DNA of 64,000 nucleotides from Annulohypoxylon bovei var. microspora (lineage: Eukaryota > Ascomycota > Sordariomycetes > Xylariales > Hypoxylaceae), in assembly GCA_022836615.1 (NCBI GenBank), contig MU405282.1:1-64000 (forward strand), read 5' to 3'. Shown in pieces: positions 24,303 to 34,776 of the stretch. How positions within the stretch are numbered: position 1 is the stretch's first letter; every line of letters starts with the position of its first letter. Below the pieces are notes generated by a model. It ran no database searches, was not told the DNA's origin, and was given only the letters and a program-made list of their open reading frames with translations. A program made the translations under genes and the position numbers.

Positions 24303-25731
24303 TGTGAAGATGGGTGCCCAGGAATGGACCTGAGCAAGTAGTCAATGTTTGTAGTTGAGGTAAACACCTCGTGCGGATGGGATTTAGCGATGCGATTAGT
24401 CGTTGACGATGGTGGGAAGTTAAAGGGAAATCGGCGCACGAAGAATCTGATCGGTAACGTGTAGGCGAATTTGGGAATGGCGTAGGTCAGTTGATAGGAT
24501 TGCAGATCGCACTAGTTTGGTGCTGCAGGTAGGAAGAAAGGAAGTAAGGTAGGGTCTTAATGTAAGATCCTCTTCGTTTGCCTTCTCCGAAAGGTTGCTG
24601 TGGAAGAGAGTGAGAAAAGCGTTGTCTAAAACATGGTTGTTGTTTGCTGATTACCTAGGTGATATTTTTGTATTGGCAGCATTGGCAGTATTGGTTAGAA
24701 GGCTGAATCGACTAAAACTGGGGTGAGATGCGAAAGATTGCGATGCAAGCACAGCCCTAGGTTGCAGCTGCCCAGCTTCTCAGCCTGCCTTTGGTAGGTA
24801 TTGTACTTGTACCTACCTATGGATTCCGTGTCACCTATGGTCACTAGCCCCCAGTACCTTCTCTGAACCCCAGCATTAACTAGGGCAAAGTTACAGGTAA
24901 TAGCTTCTGATCTCCAGGTAATTACCCTGTCAGCCTGTCGAATACTGTACTCTACTCAGTTAGGTATTGTCTTGGCCTCGAAGATAAAGTGTCGGTGGCA
25001 CGGTGTCACTTTTCCAATCAATAAATTCCAAGGCTGTGGCTAAAAAGCGCCTATAATATTCACCGAAATTCTTTAAATATCTACCATATTCTTTATGTGT
25101 CATTGGTCTCGTTTGTGTTACTATATCTTGAATAGACAGTTGCTTTTATATCTCAATTTTCATTTGGATACTTAGGTAAGTACATGAATACTTGTGTTGC
25201 TTGACTCTTTGAAGCGCGTCACAAATCACGGAAGACATGCTCCCGCTTTCCACCTGACTGCCAGATGACCGTCACTGTTGATCACTTTACTTCTTTATGG
25301 CATGTACCTAAGTACCTACAATATGGACAGTGCGTACTTGTTATTGATGTATTAAAGAATGGCGTCAAATTAGACGGGTCATGTGCTAATATAACTATAA
25401 AACATTGTATATTTGCTATCCCCTGATTACGTAATTGGCTCTCTTGCCCAACCAAAAGCGTCTGAACTCCCTGAGTAGGTAGTCCAAGGGATCAGTTTTA
25501 GTATAGTGTTAGACACTGTCACTCGCACATGGCCCATTTAATCTGACGCTATCTGGTAGGTTGTGAAGATAGGCATGTAACTTCGCCGAATTACTCACAT
25601 CATCGCAACTTAGCCAAGTCTTTTTCTATATTACTCTTAGACTTACATCTCAATATTGAATATGTATTTGAAGGTCTTTTGCACTTTCGAGCTTTAAGAT
25701 ATAACGAGGCTATAAGCTCCCGCCGTCCAAG
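24303..25731. other. divergent promoter region NOT3/5 - DTD
   Basis: 1.4 kb with no gene seen. It contains several TACCTA/TAGGTA palindromes (about 24655, 24795-24830, 25172, 25305). Confidence 0.4.
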
Positions 25732-26547
25732 ATGAAAGGTTAGTGCTTTAATCCAAATACCTCCGCATCTCCACCTGGTCTCCTTGTCCAACATTTAGAA
25801 TTATTGCAGCTATCCTACAGCGCGTTCTGTCTGCTTCGGTGACGGTAGAAAAGGAGGTGGTGTCGTCGATAGGCAAAGGAGTCTTGGTTTTTGCCGCAGT
25901 GGCCCCTGGTGATACAGAAAAGGAGGCAGAGGCACTCGCAGCTAAAGTGCTGAAGTTGAGGCTATGGGACGACGATGCCGGAGGAAGAGTACGGCGAAAT
26001 ATTTACTCTCCTTTCCCCTCGTTTCCTACCTGTCTCATACGCGTGTAAGTATAGCCGTGTCTAACGGGTGCTTGCTTCTTAGTGGAGGAAGAGCGTGGTG
26101 AATATCGGTGGTGAGGTCCTATGCGGTAGGTCTTAGACCCCAAAAAAGAAGTTCGGCACTGATTTCCATCATCTTACATTTCTACGGTTAGTTTCTCAAT
26201 TTACCCTACTTGCCTCTACTAAGAAGGGCAACAAGCCCGACTTCCACGGAGCAATGGGAGGAGAGGAGGCCAAGAGACTTTACGAGTACTTCTTTCAAAA
26301 GGTCCAGCAAGGCTACGTGGTCGACAAGGTAAAGAACGGAGTGTTTCAAGCCATGATGGAAGTCGCCTTAGTAAATGATGGACCTGTATGTCTTCGACCC
26401 CCCCTAGTTATACTATGGTTCTTGATCCAACCAATAGGTTTGTTAATGATTTTTCAGGTCACATTAGAGTTGTCAGCTGGTCAGAAACCTACGCCCACAC
26501 CAACGCCTACAGAAACGCCAGCAGCAGTAGCAGCACCAAGTCAATAA
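25732..26547 (+). CDS. DTD1: D-aminoacyl-tRNA deacylase (DTD1)
   Basis: Five exons: 25732-25738, 25810-25988, 26083-26125, 26192-26385 and 26458-26547; 170 aa. The enzyme hydrolyses D-amino acids (and mischarged glycine) from tRNA in the cytosol. The first coding exon is only ATG AAA G. It splices to give MKAILQRVLSASVTV, the normal DTD start. Later joins give DDDAGGR|WRKSVV, GEVLC|VSQFTLLAS and LVNDGP|VTLEL. These contain both family motifs, SQFTL and NDGPVT (with the Gly-cis-Pro pair that selects D-substrates). The last intron has no in-frame stop, so an unspliced frame reads through it. A Pro/Thr-repeat tail of about 25 residues follows the domain. The exon-2 donor is the less usual GTACGG, but the competing GTAAGT at 26045 gives a stop. 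Confidence 0.9.
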
Positions 26548-26882
26548 TGACGGTAATTTTTTCTCATAGCCTTCTACCTTAGAATAGATTATGAATGTAC
26601 GGTTTGCTATGGCATCGTCAAACTTTCGTAATGAGGGTATCAATATTAGGCTAGATGTTTCTATATTAGGTTACCAATGACCAAGCAAATGCACATCACA
26701 TCCATTCAAATTGCGGCTTCCCACATCAAATCCCTGAACTCCTTTCGTTGAATGAGACCATATCCGCTGGGTATCTAAATGGTAAGATGTTCACCACTGC
26801 CCACCAAAACAATTATCGGGTATTGACATGATTAAAACTCCTTGTAATGACTTAGTCCTGGCTGTCGTAGATAGATAAGAGT
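26548..26882. other. convergent 3' region DTD - yippee gene
   Basis: 335 nt holding the two 3' ends. Nothing else is seen. Confidence 0.5.
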
Positions 26883-27764
26883 TTAATCGGTGCTCTTCCT
26901 TTGTTGCCGGTTAACCTTCCGGCCTCGTCTCTTAGCCACGACCTCAGCATCCCAAGATCCCATAAATAGATCTTCGCATTCGTCTTCATCCTCAGAGTCG
27001 AATATGACAGGTTCCTCATCGCTTCCTATATGTAGTTCTTCTTGCTCTATCCCAAGATCGGGCATCTCGTCGACCATATCTTCCCAGTTCCGGTAAACGA
27101 CAACTCTTTGCGTCTCAAGGATAAACTTTCCGACCTTATATTTTTGCGACTCCTCCTTGGCGTCTATGTATTTCCAGCCTACTTTAGCATGGCAGACAGC
27201 GCAAGTAATGTCCGCGACAACATGCGACCCAGTAACTAAAACGCGGGTCTCGGACTTGCCAACCTTTATATTAATCAGGTCTCTACCTTTTGTGCCTTTG
27301 CGGGAGGGTTGATCCAGAGGTGATACCAGAAATGCTCGACCGTATCGACCTGTGAAACCCTTGCTTACGATTTGGGAGGCGAATGCGAAATCGGAAGCAC
27401 AGGTAGAACACCTTATGGTGTTTGGTTGTGTCTGTGAGAGCTTCGTAGTCTCCAGGGGTTCTATGGATGATCGGTTGCGACTGTCTTTCTGTTTGAACAA
27501 GTTCATGGACAGAAAGAATGAGGGCGTTGTTGGACTTTCCACGGGGCTCGATGATGTCGAGTCTGTTGGTGTTGAGCTCAAAGAGGGTACTGTTTCGCCC
27601 GCGGACCTCCCGTAGCCTGAATGTGAGCTTTGTCGTCTTCGGCGAAACGGCATGGTCAGGCTCGGAAGTAGGTAAACGGGGAACCTTGGTCCTTGTACCT
27701 CTTCTTGAACTGGCTGAGGTGGCGGGGGAGCCGGGAGGATCTCGTTGAACATGATAGAATACAT
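26883..27764 (-). CDS. yippee / Mis18-type zinc-binding protein
   Basis: Single exon. The frame extends to 27839, but the first ATG is at 27764, giving 293 aa; a second ATG at 27752 is equally possible. A segment FPVYLLPSL...PFRRRRQSS near residue 40 is followed by a Ser/Thr/Pro-rich stretch. The yippee fold then uses two CxxC knuckles (CSTC and CAVC, about 70 residues apart), with KVGWKYIDAKEESQKYKVGKFILE downstream, a typical yippee core. The tail has an acidic patch (DSEDEDECED) and a basic end (AKRRGRK) that may be a nuclear signal. In family terms this is a zinc-binding, possibly nuclear or E3-adaptor-like protein. The precise role is not known. Confidence 0.85.
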   Translation of the reverse strand: MYSIMFNEILPAPPPPQPVQEEVQGPRFPVYLLPSLTMPFRRRRQSSHSGYGRSAGETVPSLSSTPTDSTSSSPVESPTTPSFFLSMNLFKQKDSRNRSSIEPLETTKLSQTQPNTIRCSTCASDFAFASQIVSKGFTGRYGRAFLVSPLDQPSRKGTKGRDLINIKVGKSETRVLVTGSHVVADITCAVCHAKVGWKYIDAKEESQKYKVGKFILETQRVVVYRNWEDMVDEMPDLGIEQEELHIGSDEEPVIFDSEDEDECEDLFMGSWDAEVVAKRRGRKVNRQQRKSTD

Positions 27765-29631
27765 CTCGTCGTCGTTAAAAGGGATATCGCGATGTGTCGT
27801 GATAGATACTGGAATAAGGCTTGCAATACCCTTCAGCAAGTCCAGGCAGTGGTTTGATCATTAGAAGAGCCTAGCTCAGTTCCTAAGATGACGGAAAGTT
27901 CAAGGTGGATGGTAGGCACAAAGTGTATTATGCAACGCAAACGAGCCCCGCATCAAAGAACGGGAGCAATGAGCTGTGACAAAGCACTTTCCTGGTCGGT
28001 TGCTGAATTGTATTGTCGTATCAAACTCTAGTTGGGTAGGCGTGCCACGACTTAAAAGGCTCGCAGCGTCCCGGAATCTGCGGGTGTTATCCATGTCAAG
28101 CTTCATGCTGTGACCTCGGAGAATGGTAGTGACTGCCACCACCATTTAAAGTTGACCCCGTGTGATCGCATCGCATCATTTTTGAGCAGGTGCATCATAC
28201 TCCTTATCGGAGTCTCCCACCCCCAGCTTTATCGGCTTTATCGCCTGTAGCCCGATGCGGCTAAGAGGATGGGTAGGGCGGAACTGGGCGAATTTATACA
28301 TAGAGGGGTGATCCCTGCATGACTTAGACTCACTTCAACTTTAGAGGTGAATTGTTAATGTTCTAACGTTAGTTATTTACAATTCTAAACTACTGTATTT
28401 CTGATCTTACGGTTATGGGAAATATATATCTAAATGCGCAGAGTGCTGGATATGGATAATCAGGCTTTGATCGGAAAGATTGGCCTACATACTTCTCTAC
28501 GTGCTAATTCGCGGACGGATAATCGCCTCATCATCACAGAGTTAGAGAGTGTGGCATCATTATTAAGGATATTGCGCTGCAGCCACTTATGATCGAGCTT
28601 TAACCCGATATTTCCGATTCGAAAGTGTCGTCTCACGAGTCATCAAGGCTAGCCGTGACAACATCTGAGTCAACGACAAGTCCGAGTACGGAATAGTCAC
28701 TTCTTAGTAAGAATATAGCAGAAGACAACCTTGAAGTTTCATAGAGCTAATTATCTGATGCATAGAACATGTACTATCTAAGGGTATTATTAGAAAGAAC
28801 CCACTATAATACATAAGTGAATCGACTCCCTTGTTCGAAGATAACATGGAAAAGCCTGTTTGCTTACTGAAGGTCGAGCAAAGCCCACTTGTATCGTACT
28901 TGATACAACCCGACAACCAAACTAATAAGATGTTCAGTTTCACTCGGCTCTACTATCCGTATATAGAATATAGAATATTAATTATAATTATGAACATGTC
29001 AGAGCCAGTTGGCGGGTATGCACACGTAAAATGTGCGACTACGATGAGCATCGAAGGCAAAAAAGTTTCGTCAATGGGCTGACCGGCTTTTCAATGATGG
29101 CCTAATGAAGTTGCCAAGATGCACAAGATTCCAACCACCAATCATGATGCTCCCAGATTATTGGTTCAATTGATGGCGGACTAACACGTGATGACATGCG
29201 GGGTGGCACGGTTAGAATACAGATAATTGATTGGTTAAACCAAGAGTATTTGGCCGTTTCCAGAACCGGGAAGGCGCAAGACCCCGCCCTTTGTAAGATG
29301 CAACTGCGCTTGACCGCTGCTGTCTTTTCCCGAGAATTGTGTATTAGAATTGGCTTGCCGCCTTCGTCTTACATCAAGAAAATTCCAAGCCACTTACAAA
29401 CTTCAACACACACACACACACAACGAACTCTCAACAATCCAATTCTCCAAATAGCCAATCCGCCACAAAAATCTACAACAAAATTCAATACTCTGGTGAC
29501 TAACAAAGTTAAACCTATTACAAAATCCTAACTTCGCACGCTTTGACTCATTCGGATTCCCCCGAATCCTGATCTATTACTTCAACAAATCAACCCGATT
29601 TCTACGACAACCCTGGATTCCATCATCAGTT
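27765..29631. other. 1.9-kb intergenic region upstream of antizyme
   Basis: No supported gene. The proximal part (about 29400-29631) includes a short CA microsatellite (29406-29423) and a CA/AAT-rich leader expected for the antizyme mRNA 5' UTR. Confidence 0.4.
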
Positions 29632-30615
29632 ATGGCGCCAATGAAAAACAATAAAAACAATTTTAGTAGTAGTAACTATGGCGAGGCCGTGGCCCGACAG
29701 GTCAATGTCCTCGCCAGTTGCTACCTGGTCGACCCCACTGCCTCCTTAAAGGGGCTTCACTACTGCACTACCGGGGCTGCCGGTAAGGCCTTCTACATCC
29801 CGACCCGAGATAACTCTCTATAACTTGAAATGTATGCTGATCTATAACTACAATAGGGGCCGAGTGGTATTCCTGAGGTCCCTATCTCAGGTCTACCATC
29901 TCCTCCGTCAAGTCCCCCCCTCGCGGCCATCACCTCCTCAAACGAGCTCGCTCTTCAACCCAAAAACAAGAAGCGCAGCAACAACAACGGGCAAATTAGC
30001 CGCGGCCGCCGAGGGGGGGCAACACTTCAGATCAGGGAAGAATGTGAGAGATTCTTCTGTGAGACCATGAAATCCGTGTTCCAGGTTGAGTGGAACATGG
30101 CCGGTAATGGCTCCTGCCTGACTGGTGTTAACAACTACAATTACGCACTCACGCCACCTGATGATTATCCTTCGCCTCAATCTACTTTCTCGGACATCGA
30201 CATCAAGACTGGAGTTAATGTGAATGGATGGATGGAGTTCTGGGACTATGCTGGAGGCGCTAGCTTCCGAGCCTTTGTTACGGAAGACGGCGACGAGAAA
30301 TCGTTGTTCGCATTCTTTGATGACGGACTCGTCGGCCGCGATCTCAAACATGCGTATGTTCTTCCTGACTCCTATTGTGTCATTGGGTTGTACTGACAAT
30401 ACTACAGACTCATTGCTTTGATCGAATTGGCTGATGGTCCAGTGGGGTGCTCACATGTCGTCATTTGCGTGGATCGTAGGATGCCTACCGACTACGCGAA
30501 GGCGCTGATGAGAAGTCTCCAGTGGGTCGGCTTCGAATTGACTACCCTGGATCATTGGGCAAAGGACGTCGACGTTACTAGCAACAAATGGTTATTCATG
30601 GGTATGGAAGTTTAG
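29632..30615 (+). CDS. OAZ1: ornithine decarboxylase antizyme (+1 programmed frameshift)
   Basis: Binds and inactivates ornithine decarboxylase, sends it to the proteasome and limits polyamine uptake. Exons: 29632-29782, 29857-30353 and 30408-30615. ORF1 (56 codons) ends TGG TAT TCC TGA, with the stop at 29874-29876. Skipping T29874 continues as GAG GTC CCT into ORF2 and gives a 284-aa fusion. The +1 site UCC-UGA is the one used by most animal and many fungal antizymes, and W-Y-S-E-V-P parallels the vertebrate W-C-S-D-A-P context. The antizyme domain includes WMEFWDYAGG, FAFFDDGLVGRDLKHALIALIELA, then CSHVVICVDR and LQWVGFEL. High polyamine raises frameshifting and so closes a feedback loop (family knowledge). 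ORF1 cannot be joined to ORF2 by any GT-AG intron that I can see, and ORF2 alone lacks an ATG at a sensible place. Confidence 0.9.
29871..29876 (+). promoter_or_regulatory. +1 ribosomal frameshift site UCC-UGA
   Basis: TCC in the P site followed by the in-frame TGA stop in the A site. Moving one base forward reads GAG GTC CCT in ORF2. This is the canonical antizyme slippage site; the stop codon acts as the pause. Confidence 0.88.
29872..29891 (+). promoter_or_regulatory. predicted RNA hairpin at the frameshift site
   Basis: CCTGAG at 29872-29877 is the exact reverse complement of CTCAGG at 29886-29891. The stem can extend by a G-U and a U-A pair to 8 bp, leaving a CCCU tetraloop. It overlaps the shift codons, so it may modulate ribosome arrival or be coincidental. 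Confidence 0.4.
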
Positions 30616-31054
30616 TCGCAAGCATACGAACGTTGACGATCGTTAAACTCATTTCGATTCTACTCGAATATTAGGGGACCCTTGACGCCTATGCAGTGTT
30701 TTCGAGGTTGGGTTGCATTTTGGAGTTGTCGGAATTATGCATGCATGCATCACGTCAACTTGGGCGCATGGTGTCGTTTCTTTCCGCGGTAGCATTTTGC
30801 TTCATTCGTTGCACAGGCAAAAGCATCAGTGTAGAGGTCCAAAACTCGCAAATGGGACGGCTTTGCAAAGGCAAGGGTATAGTAGCATGTTATTACTATC
30901 AATAGACAACGAACTTTTATCGTTCTTTTTTTCTCCTCTTCCCACATCTAGTCCTTTAACGCCTATCTAACAAGCGCAATCAAATATGAGACAAGTGCGC
31001 CATACCTTATATCCATCAGAACCTCCACCGCCCGTTAGATCCCCCTTCTAGATG
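30616..31054. other. convergent 3' region antizyme - HIS7
   Basis: Contains the two 3' ends. A TGCATGCATGCA-like run lies near 30737. No gene is seen. Confidence 0.45.
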
Positions 31055-32686
31055 TCATAAATCACCTTCGAACTGTCTTACCTCCAACCCCTTTTCGGCT
31101 AGGTAGTCCTTGACCTGCTTAACGGTGTACTCGCCCCGGTGGAAGATTCCCGCCCCTAGCGCGGCATCCGTCCGCGTCTTCTCGAACACCTCCTGGAAGT
31201 GTCCCGGGTTGCCGGCCCCGCTCGACGCTACAACCGGGATCCGCACCGCGCCCTTGACCTGGTCGATCAGCTCGAGGTCGAACCCGCTGTTAGTCCCGTC
31301 CCGGTCGATGCAGTTTAATAGAATTTCACCCGTACCCATGGCCTCGACGGCCTGCACCAACTCCACGACGTCGAGGTCCCGCGTCTCGCGCCCGCCCTTG
31401 ATGGTGCACGCGTACCAGCAGTACGCCTCGCCCTTGGGCCCGGGGAAGGCCGTCCGGATCGTGTTGTGCCGCGTCGCGTCGACCTTGGGCACGTACACGC
31501 GCTTCGGGTCGACGCTGACGACGACCGCCTGGTTGCCGTAGGCCCGCGAGATCTGCTCGATGGCCGTGGCGCCGAAGAGCTTGCGCCCGACGGCGTAGTA
31601 CTCCTCCGCTGCCAGCACGGCGTCGGACCCGATGGACACCTTATCCGCCCCCGACTTGAAGTACATGGTCGCGATCTCGAGCGCGCTGACCTTGGTCCCG
31701 TCCACGTCGACGGTGTCGCGGATGCCGCCGCCGATGGTCAGCGGCACGAACACGGTCTCGGAGGTGCGCCGCAGGATCTCGAGCATGGGCAGGTCCGCTA
31801 ACGGGCAGTCCCTGAAACTGGTGATGTTGAGGAAGGTCACCTCGTCCGCGCCCTGCTCGTAGTACTTCCGCGCTAACTCGACGGGCTTTCCTAGGTTCCG
31901 CACGCCGCGGTCGTCGGTCTTCTCTCGTACGTCGTATTGGTCGCCTTTCGTTACCACGAGGTCCCCTTGGTCGTTAGTGCGCACGTCCAGACATGCGATG
32001 ACGCGCCGTGTTAGGCCGCCTGTTGGGGCGGGCCCGGTTATCTCCTGTCCGACTGTTTTGGCGCCTGAGCCGGTTAAGAACGCCTTTAGCACCCTGAGGC
32101 CCGCGACGCCGCTCTTCTCCGGGTGGAATTGCGTCACTAGTATGTTCGCCTTGGCTACCGCGCCCACGAACACCTCCCCGCCGTACGTACCCGTCGCAAC
32201 GGTCCAGCCCTGGCCCTCCAGCTCCCCCTTTATGTAAGGGTATTTGTACGAGTGGACGTAGTAGTATTTGCTGTCCGGTCGGAGATCATATAAGCTCTTG
32301 CCGCTGGCATTGGCGCTGTTCCAGCCGATATGCGGGACGGATTTATCTGTGTCGTTGAACCGGTCTAGACTGCCTTTTATCACCCCCAGGCCCGGCACGC
32401 CGGGGTCCTCGACTGAGCCCTCGAATACCGCTTGTAGGCCTACGCAGATGCCCATAAATGGCTTGTCGGCGTCGATATGGGCGTGTATCGGGGCCAGGTA
32501 GCCCGCAGAGGCAAGCTGACTTAAGCAGTGGCCGAAGTGACCGACACCCGGAAGGATAAGCTTCTCAGCGCGCGAGACTTCCTCGGGACTCCGCACAAAT
32601 TCGACTGTATATCCGCACTTCTCGATGGCGTTTGCTAAGGATCGTACGTTGCCCGCGACATAGTCGAGCAAGTGAACTGTAGGCAT
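31055..32686 (-). CDS. HIS7: imidazole glycerol phosphate synthase hisHF
   Basis: Fused glutamine amidotransferase/cyclase of histidine biosynthesis. It makes IGP and AICAR from PRFAR and glutamine. Single exon, 543 aa, close to yeast HIS7 (552 aa). The N-terminal class-I amidotransferase has the nucleophile Cys81 in GICVGLQ and the His-Glu pair in TQFHPEKSG. The C-terminal HisF (beta/alpha)8 barrel starts about residue 225 with RVIACLDVR (catalytic Asp) and contains FLNITSF, GGGIRD and CIDRDGTNSG (second Asp). The frame extends upstream to a TTG, but the first ATG at 32686 begins with the conserved MPTVHLLDY. Codon third positions are strongly GC-rich. A TGAGTCA box lies 141 nt upstream, consistent with cross-pathway control. 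Confidence 0.97.
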   Translation of the reverse strand: MPTVHLLDYVAGNVRSLANAIEKCGYTVEFVRSPEEVSRAEKLILPGVGHFGHCLSQLASAGYLAPIHAHIDADKPFMGICVGLQAVFEGSVEDPGVPGLGVIKGSLDRFNDTDKSVPHIGWNSANASGKSLYDLRPDSKYYYVHSYKYPYIKGELEGQGWTVATGTYGGEVFVGAVAKANILVTQFHPEKSGVAGLRVLKAFLTGSGAKTVGQEITGPAPTGGLTRRVIACLDVRTNDQGDLVVTKGDQYDVREKTDDRGVRNLGKPVELARKYYEQGADEVTFLNITSFRDCPLADLPMLEILRRTSETVFVPLTIGGGIRDTVDVDGTKVSALEIATMYFKSGADKVSIGSDAVLAAEEYYAVGRKLFGATAIEQISRAYGNQAVVVSVDPKRVYVPKVDATRHNTIRTAFPGPKGEAYCWYACTIKGGRETRDLDVVELVQAVEAMGTGEILLNCIDRDGTNSGFDLELIDQVKGAVRIPVVASSGAGNPGHFQEVFEKTRTDAALGAGIFHRGEYTVKQVKDYLAEKGLEVRQFEGDL

Positions 32687-33196
32687 TGTAGGTTCGACGG
32701 CGCGCAAGTACAGAAACTGCGGAGATCAGGTAGTCGTATTGTGAAATATATGTCCAAATGTAAACATACAACTCAATAGATAACTTAATATATAATGAAT
32801 TGTATGCGCGGAACCGGAGCTGCGAGTGAGTCAAAGGCGCGCTTTCCCGATGCACAATGGCAATGACAATTTTCAGCGGGTGAGGGGCAGGAGGGGCAGA
32901 TGCAAGCCGCTGACTGCCCCTCCAAGATTTAAGGAGGTTAGGGTGTACCTATGCCGTAATTGATGCCACTAGTGACTGCCTAAAATGCTGCTAGAAGTGG
33001 AAAGTACAGGGCTCCATTAAATTTCATACCGATGTCACTTCATTCTTTGTCGTCTAAATCTCATATTTACAACTTCACTATTTCATTAGGAAAGACACAC
33101 AATTCATAAGAACAACCCAGCTCAATATACGGCATTGTTTTTTCTCGATGCGTTACCGCACACTTTTAAGCCATCATAATCACTTACGAATATCCG
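32687..33196. other. divergent promoter region HIS7 - TFIIIC-like gene
   Basis: 510 nt shared upstream region. It holds the TGAGTCA element listed separately; no gene. Confidence 0.5.
32827..32833. promoter_or_regulatory. Gcn4/CPC1-type TGAGTCA element
   Basis: An exact TGASTCA palindrome 141 nt upstream of the HIS7 start codon. In fungi this is the bZIP site (Gcn4/CpcA/CPC1) through which amino-acid starvation induces histidine genes. Function is inferred from sequence and position only. Confidence 0.6.
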
Positions 33197-34501
33197 ATGG
33201 CTAGTAGCGGTCTAAGTGAGGGAGTCTCACCCATCCCCGATAGAATTTCCGCAGACCTACCTAGCAAGATACCCCCCGAAGAAGACGAATCTGATTGGGA
33301 GTATGAATACTCAACGACTGAGACGGAAACATTCTACGTCACTCTAGATCTCTCCAAAGCAGACTTCACTAGCCGCGATGCCAACGCGGTTAATCGCCCA
33401 GGCTACCGTGGAGGCGAAAAAGTCGAAAGGGCCAAGATGTACCTGAACCGGCGGATGAGCCCCGGCAACAACATCGACCTCAGCTCCGACAACAGCGGCG
33501 AAGAAGGCGAAATCCCTCGGGTCCCGAAACAAAAGGAACCCGAGCCCCAGCCTCAGCCTCAACCTCCGGAGGGCGCCGAAGACTACGACGACCACCAAGT
33601 CCAGATCATGGAGCTGCACTCGGAGAACCCCATCATCTCGTACAAGGGGCGCATCTACTCGGGCGTGTGGAACGAGAACGTGGGCACGGAGCTGCTCCTG
33701 ACCAAGCGCGACGACGACGCGCCGCTCCCGGCCCTGCGGCACCTGGACCACGACGTCGAGCTGCTGGCGGCCAGCAGCGCGCGCGTCGCCGTCAAGGAGA
33801 TCGGGCTGAAGCCCAAGCAGGACGCGCTGCAGCGCCAGCGCAGCGCCCTGCAGCCCGGCGAGCGCAGCGCCCTGGGCTCGCTGGTGCCCCCGGCCGAGCG
33901 CTGGTCCACGCGCGAGCGCATCGACCAGGGCAACTTCTTGGCGCGCCTCATCGCGCTCAAGCAGCAGAAGGGCGAGACGGACGACGTGACCGTCATCGCG
34001 AAGAGCGCCGAGAGGCCCGATCGGAGCAAGTATAGGATGGATAAGCTGAAGGGCAAGCAGGGCCATCGCGGCAAGTTCAACCTCCCGCATGGCAGAGGAC
34101 CGAGGAGGGCTAGGGGCTCGGATCTTCTGAGGACGCTGTCGATTCGCGAGGATGAGGGGGAGGGTGAGTCGACGCTTGAGGAGGGTGTGGGTGGGGATGC
34201 GGATGGGAGTGGGGGGTCGACGCCTACGCCGAGGCGTTGGGAGGATCTTGAGGAGCAAGGAGGGGGAGAGGATGAAGAGGGAGAAGATGAACAAGGGGAA
34301 GAAGAACAGGGGGAAGAAGAACAGGAAGAGGCAGTAGTAGAAGAAGGTGGAGAAGGGGAAGACGATGAAGTGGTGATGATGAATTGTTTGGACGAAGAGG
34401 GCGAGAATGAAGAGGATGAGAACGAGGAAGACGAGGATTCGGACTCAAGCGGGTCCGGTTCTGATGATTCGGCGGAGGAAATGGACTTGGATGAGATGTA
34501 A
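33197..34501 (+). CDS. TFIIIC tau55-related subunit (triple-barrel domain)
   Basis: Single exon, 434 aa. The N-terminal region has the two conserved blocks of the TFIIIC_sub6 triple-barrel: DWEYEYSTTETETFYVTLDL at residues ~33-52, and QIMELHSENPIISYKGRIYS about 100 residues later, followed by GVWNENVGTELLLT. In yeast the homologous tau55/Tfc7 pairs with tau95 in the tauA lobe that binds the A-box of tRNA genes for RNA polymerase III. The rest is unlike the minimal subunit: a basic linker (KGKQGHRGKFNLPHGRGPRRARG), then a strongly acidic Glu/Asp tail of ~110 residues. Such tails are common in filamentous fungal versions. The middle (33,600-34,100) is conspicuously richer in G/C than the ends. 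The family call is by pattern recall; other acidic nuclear proteins remain possible. Confidence 0.72.
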   Translation: MASSGLSEGVSPIPDRISADLPSKIPPEEDESDWEYEYSTTETETFYVTLDLSKADFTSRDANAVNRPGYRGGEKVERAKMYLNRRMSPGNNIDLSSDNSGEEGEIPRVPKQKEPEPQPQPQPPEGAEDYDDHQVQIMELHSENPIISYKGRIYSGVWNENVGTELLLTKRDDDAPLPALRHLDHDVELLAASSARVAVKEIGLKPKQDALQRQRSALQPGERSALGSLVPPAERWSTRERIDQGNFLARLIALKQQKGETDDVTVIAKSAERPDRSKYRMDKLKGKQGHRGKFNLPHGRGPRRARGSDLLRTLSIREDEGEGESTLEEGVGGDADGSGGSTPTPRRWEDLEEQGGGEDEEGEDEQGEEEQGEEEQEEAVVEEGGEGEDDEVVMMNCLDEEGENEEDENEEDEDSDSSGSGSDDSAEEMDLDEM

Positions 34502-34776
34502 GAATTCTACTAAGTTACTACTCTTTGGTCAACTCATAGCTTCTTGTCGGGATTGTCATATAGCCCGAGATTCAATTCGGGAGTGACAAATAAAACCATT
34601 GCCTATTTATTTGCTTTATTCATTTGTAGAACATTCATCTCGGCGCCAACCGTATCCGTGTTCGTGATTCTACCTATCTAGGGAGAGCTATAGACTCCCA
34701 GGGTTTGGATGCTTTTAAGTTGTTGAATGATTTACCACAACTCATACATAGGGCCCTTACTTAAAAAGGTTACTTT

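Noticed and set aside
33344..34294. 316-codon antisense frame over the TFIIIC-like gene
   Set aside because: A shadow of a GC-rich, acidic coding sequence; Leu/Arg-biased translation with no domain pattern.
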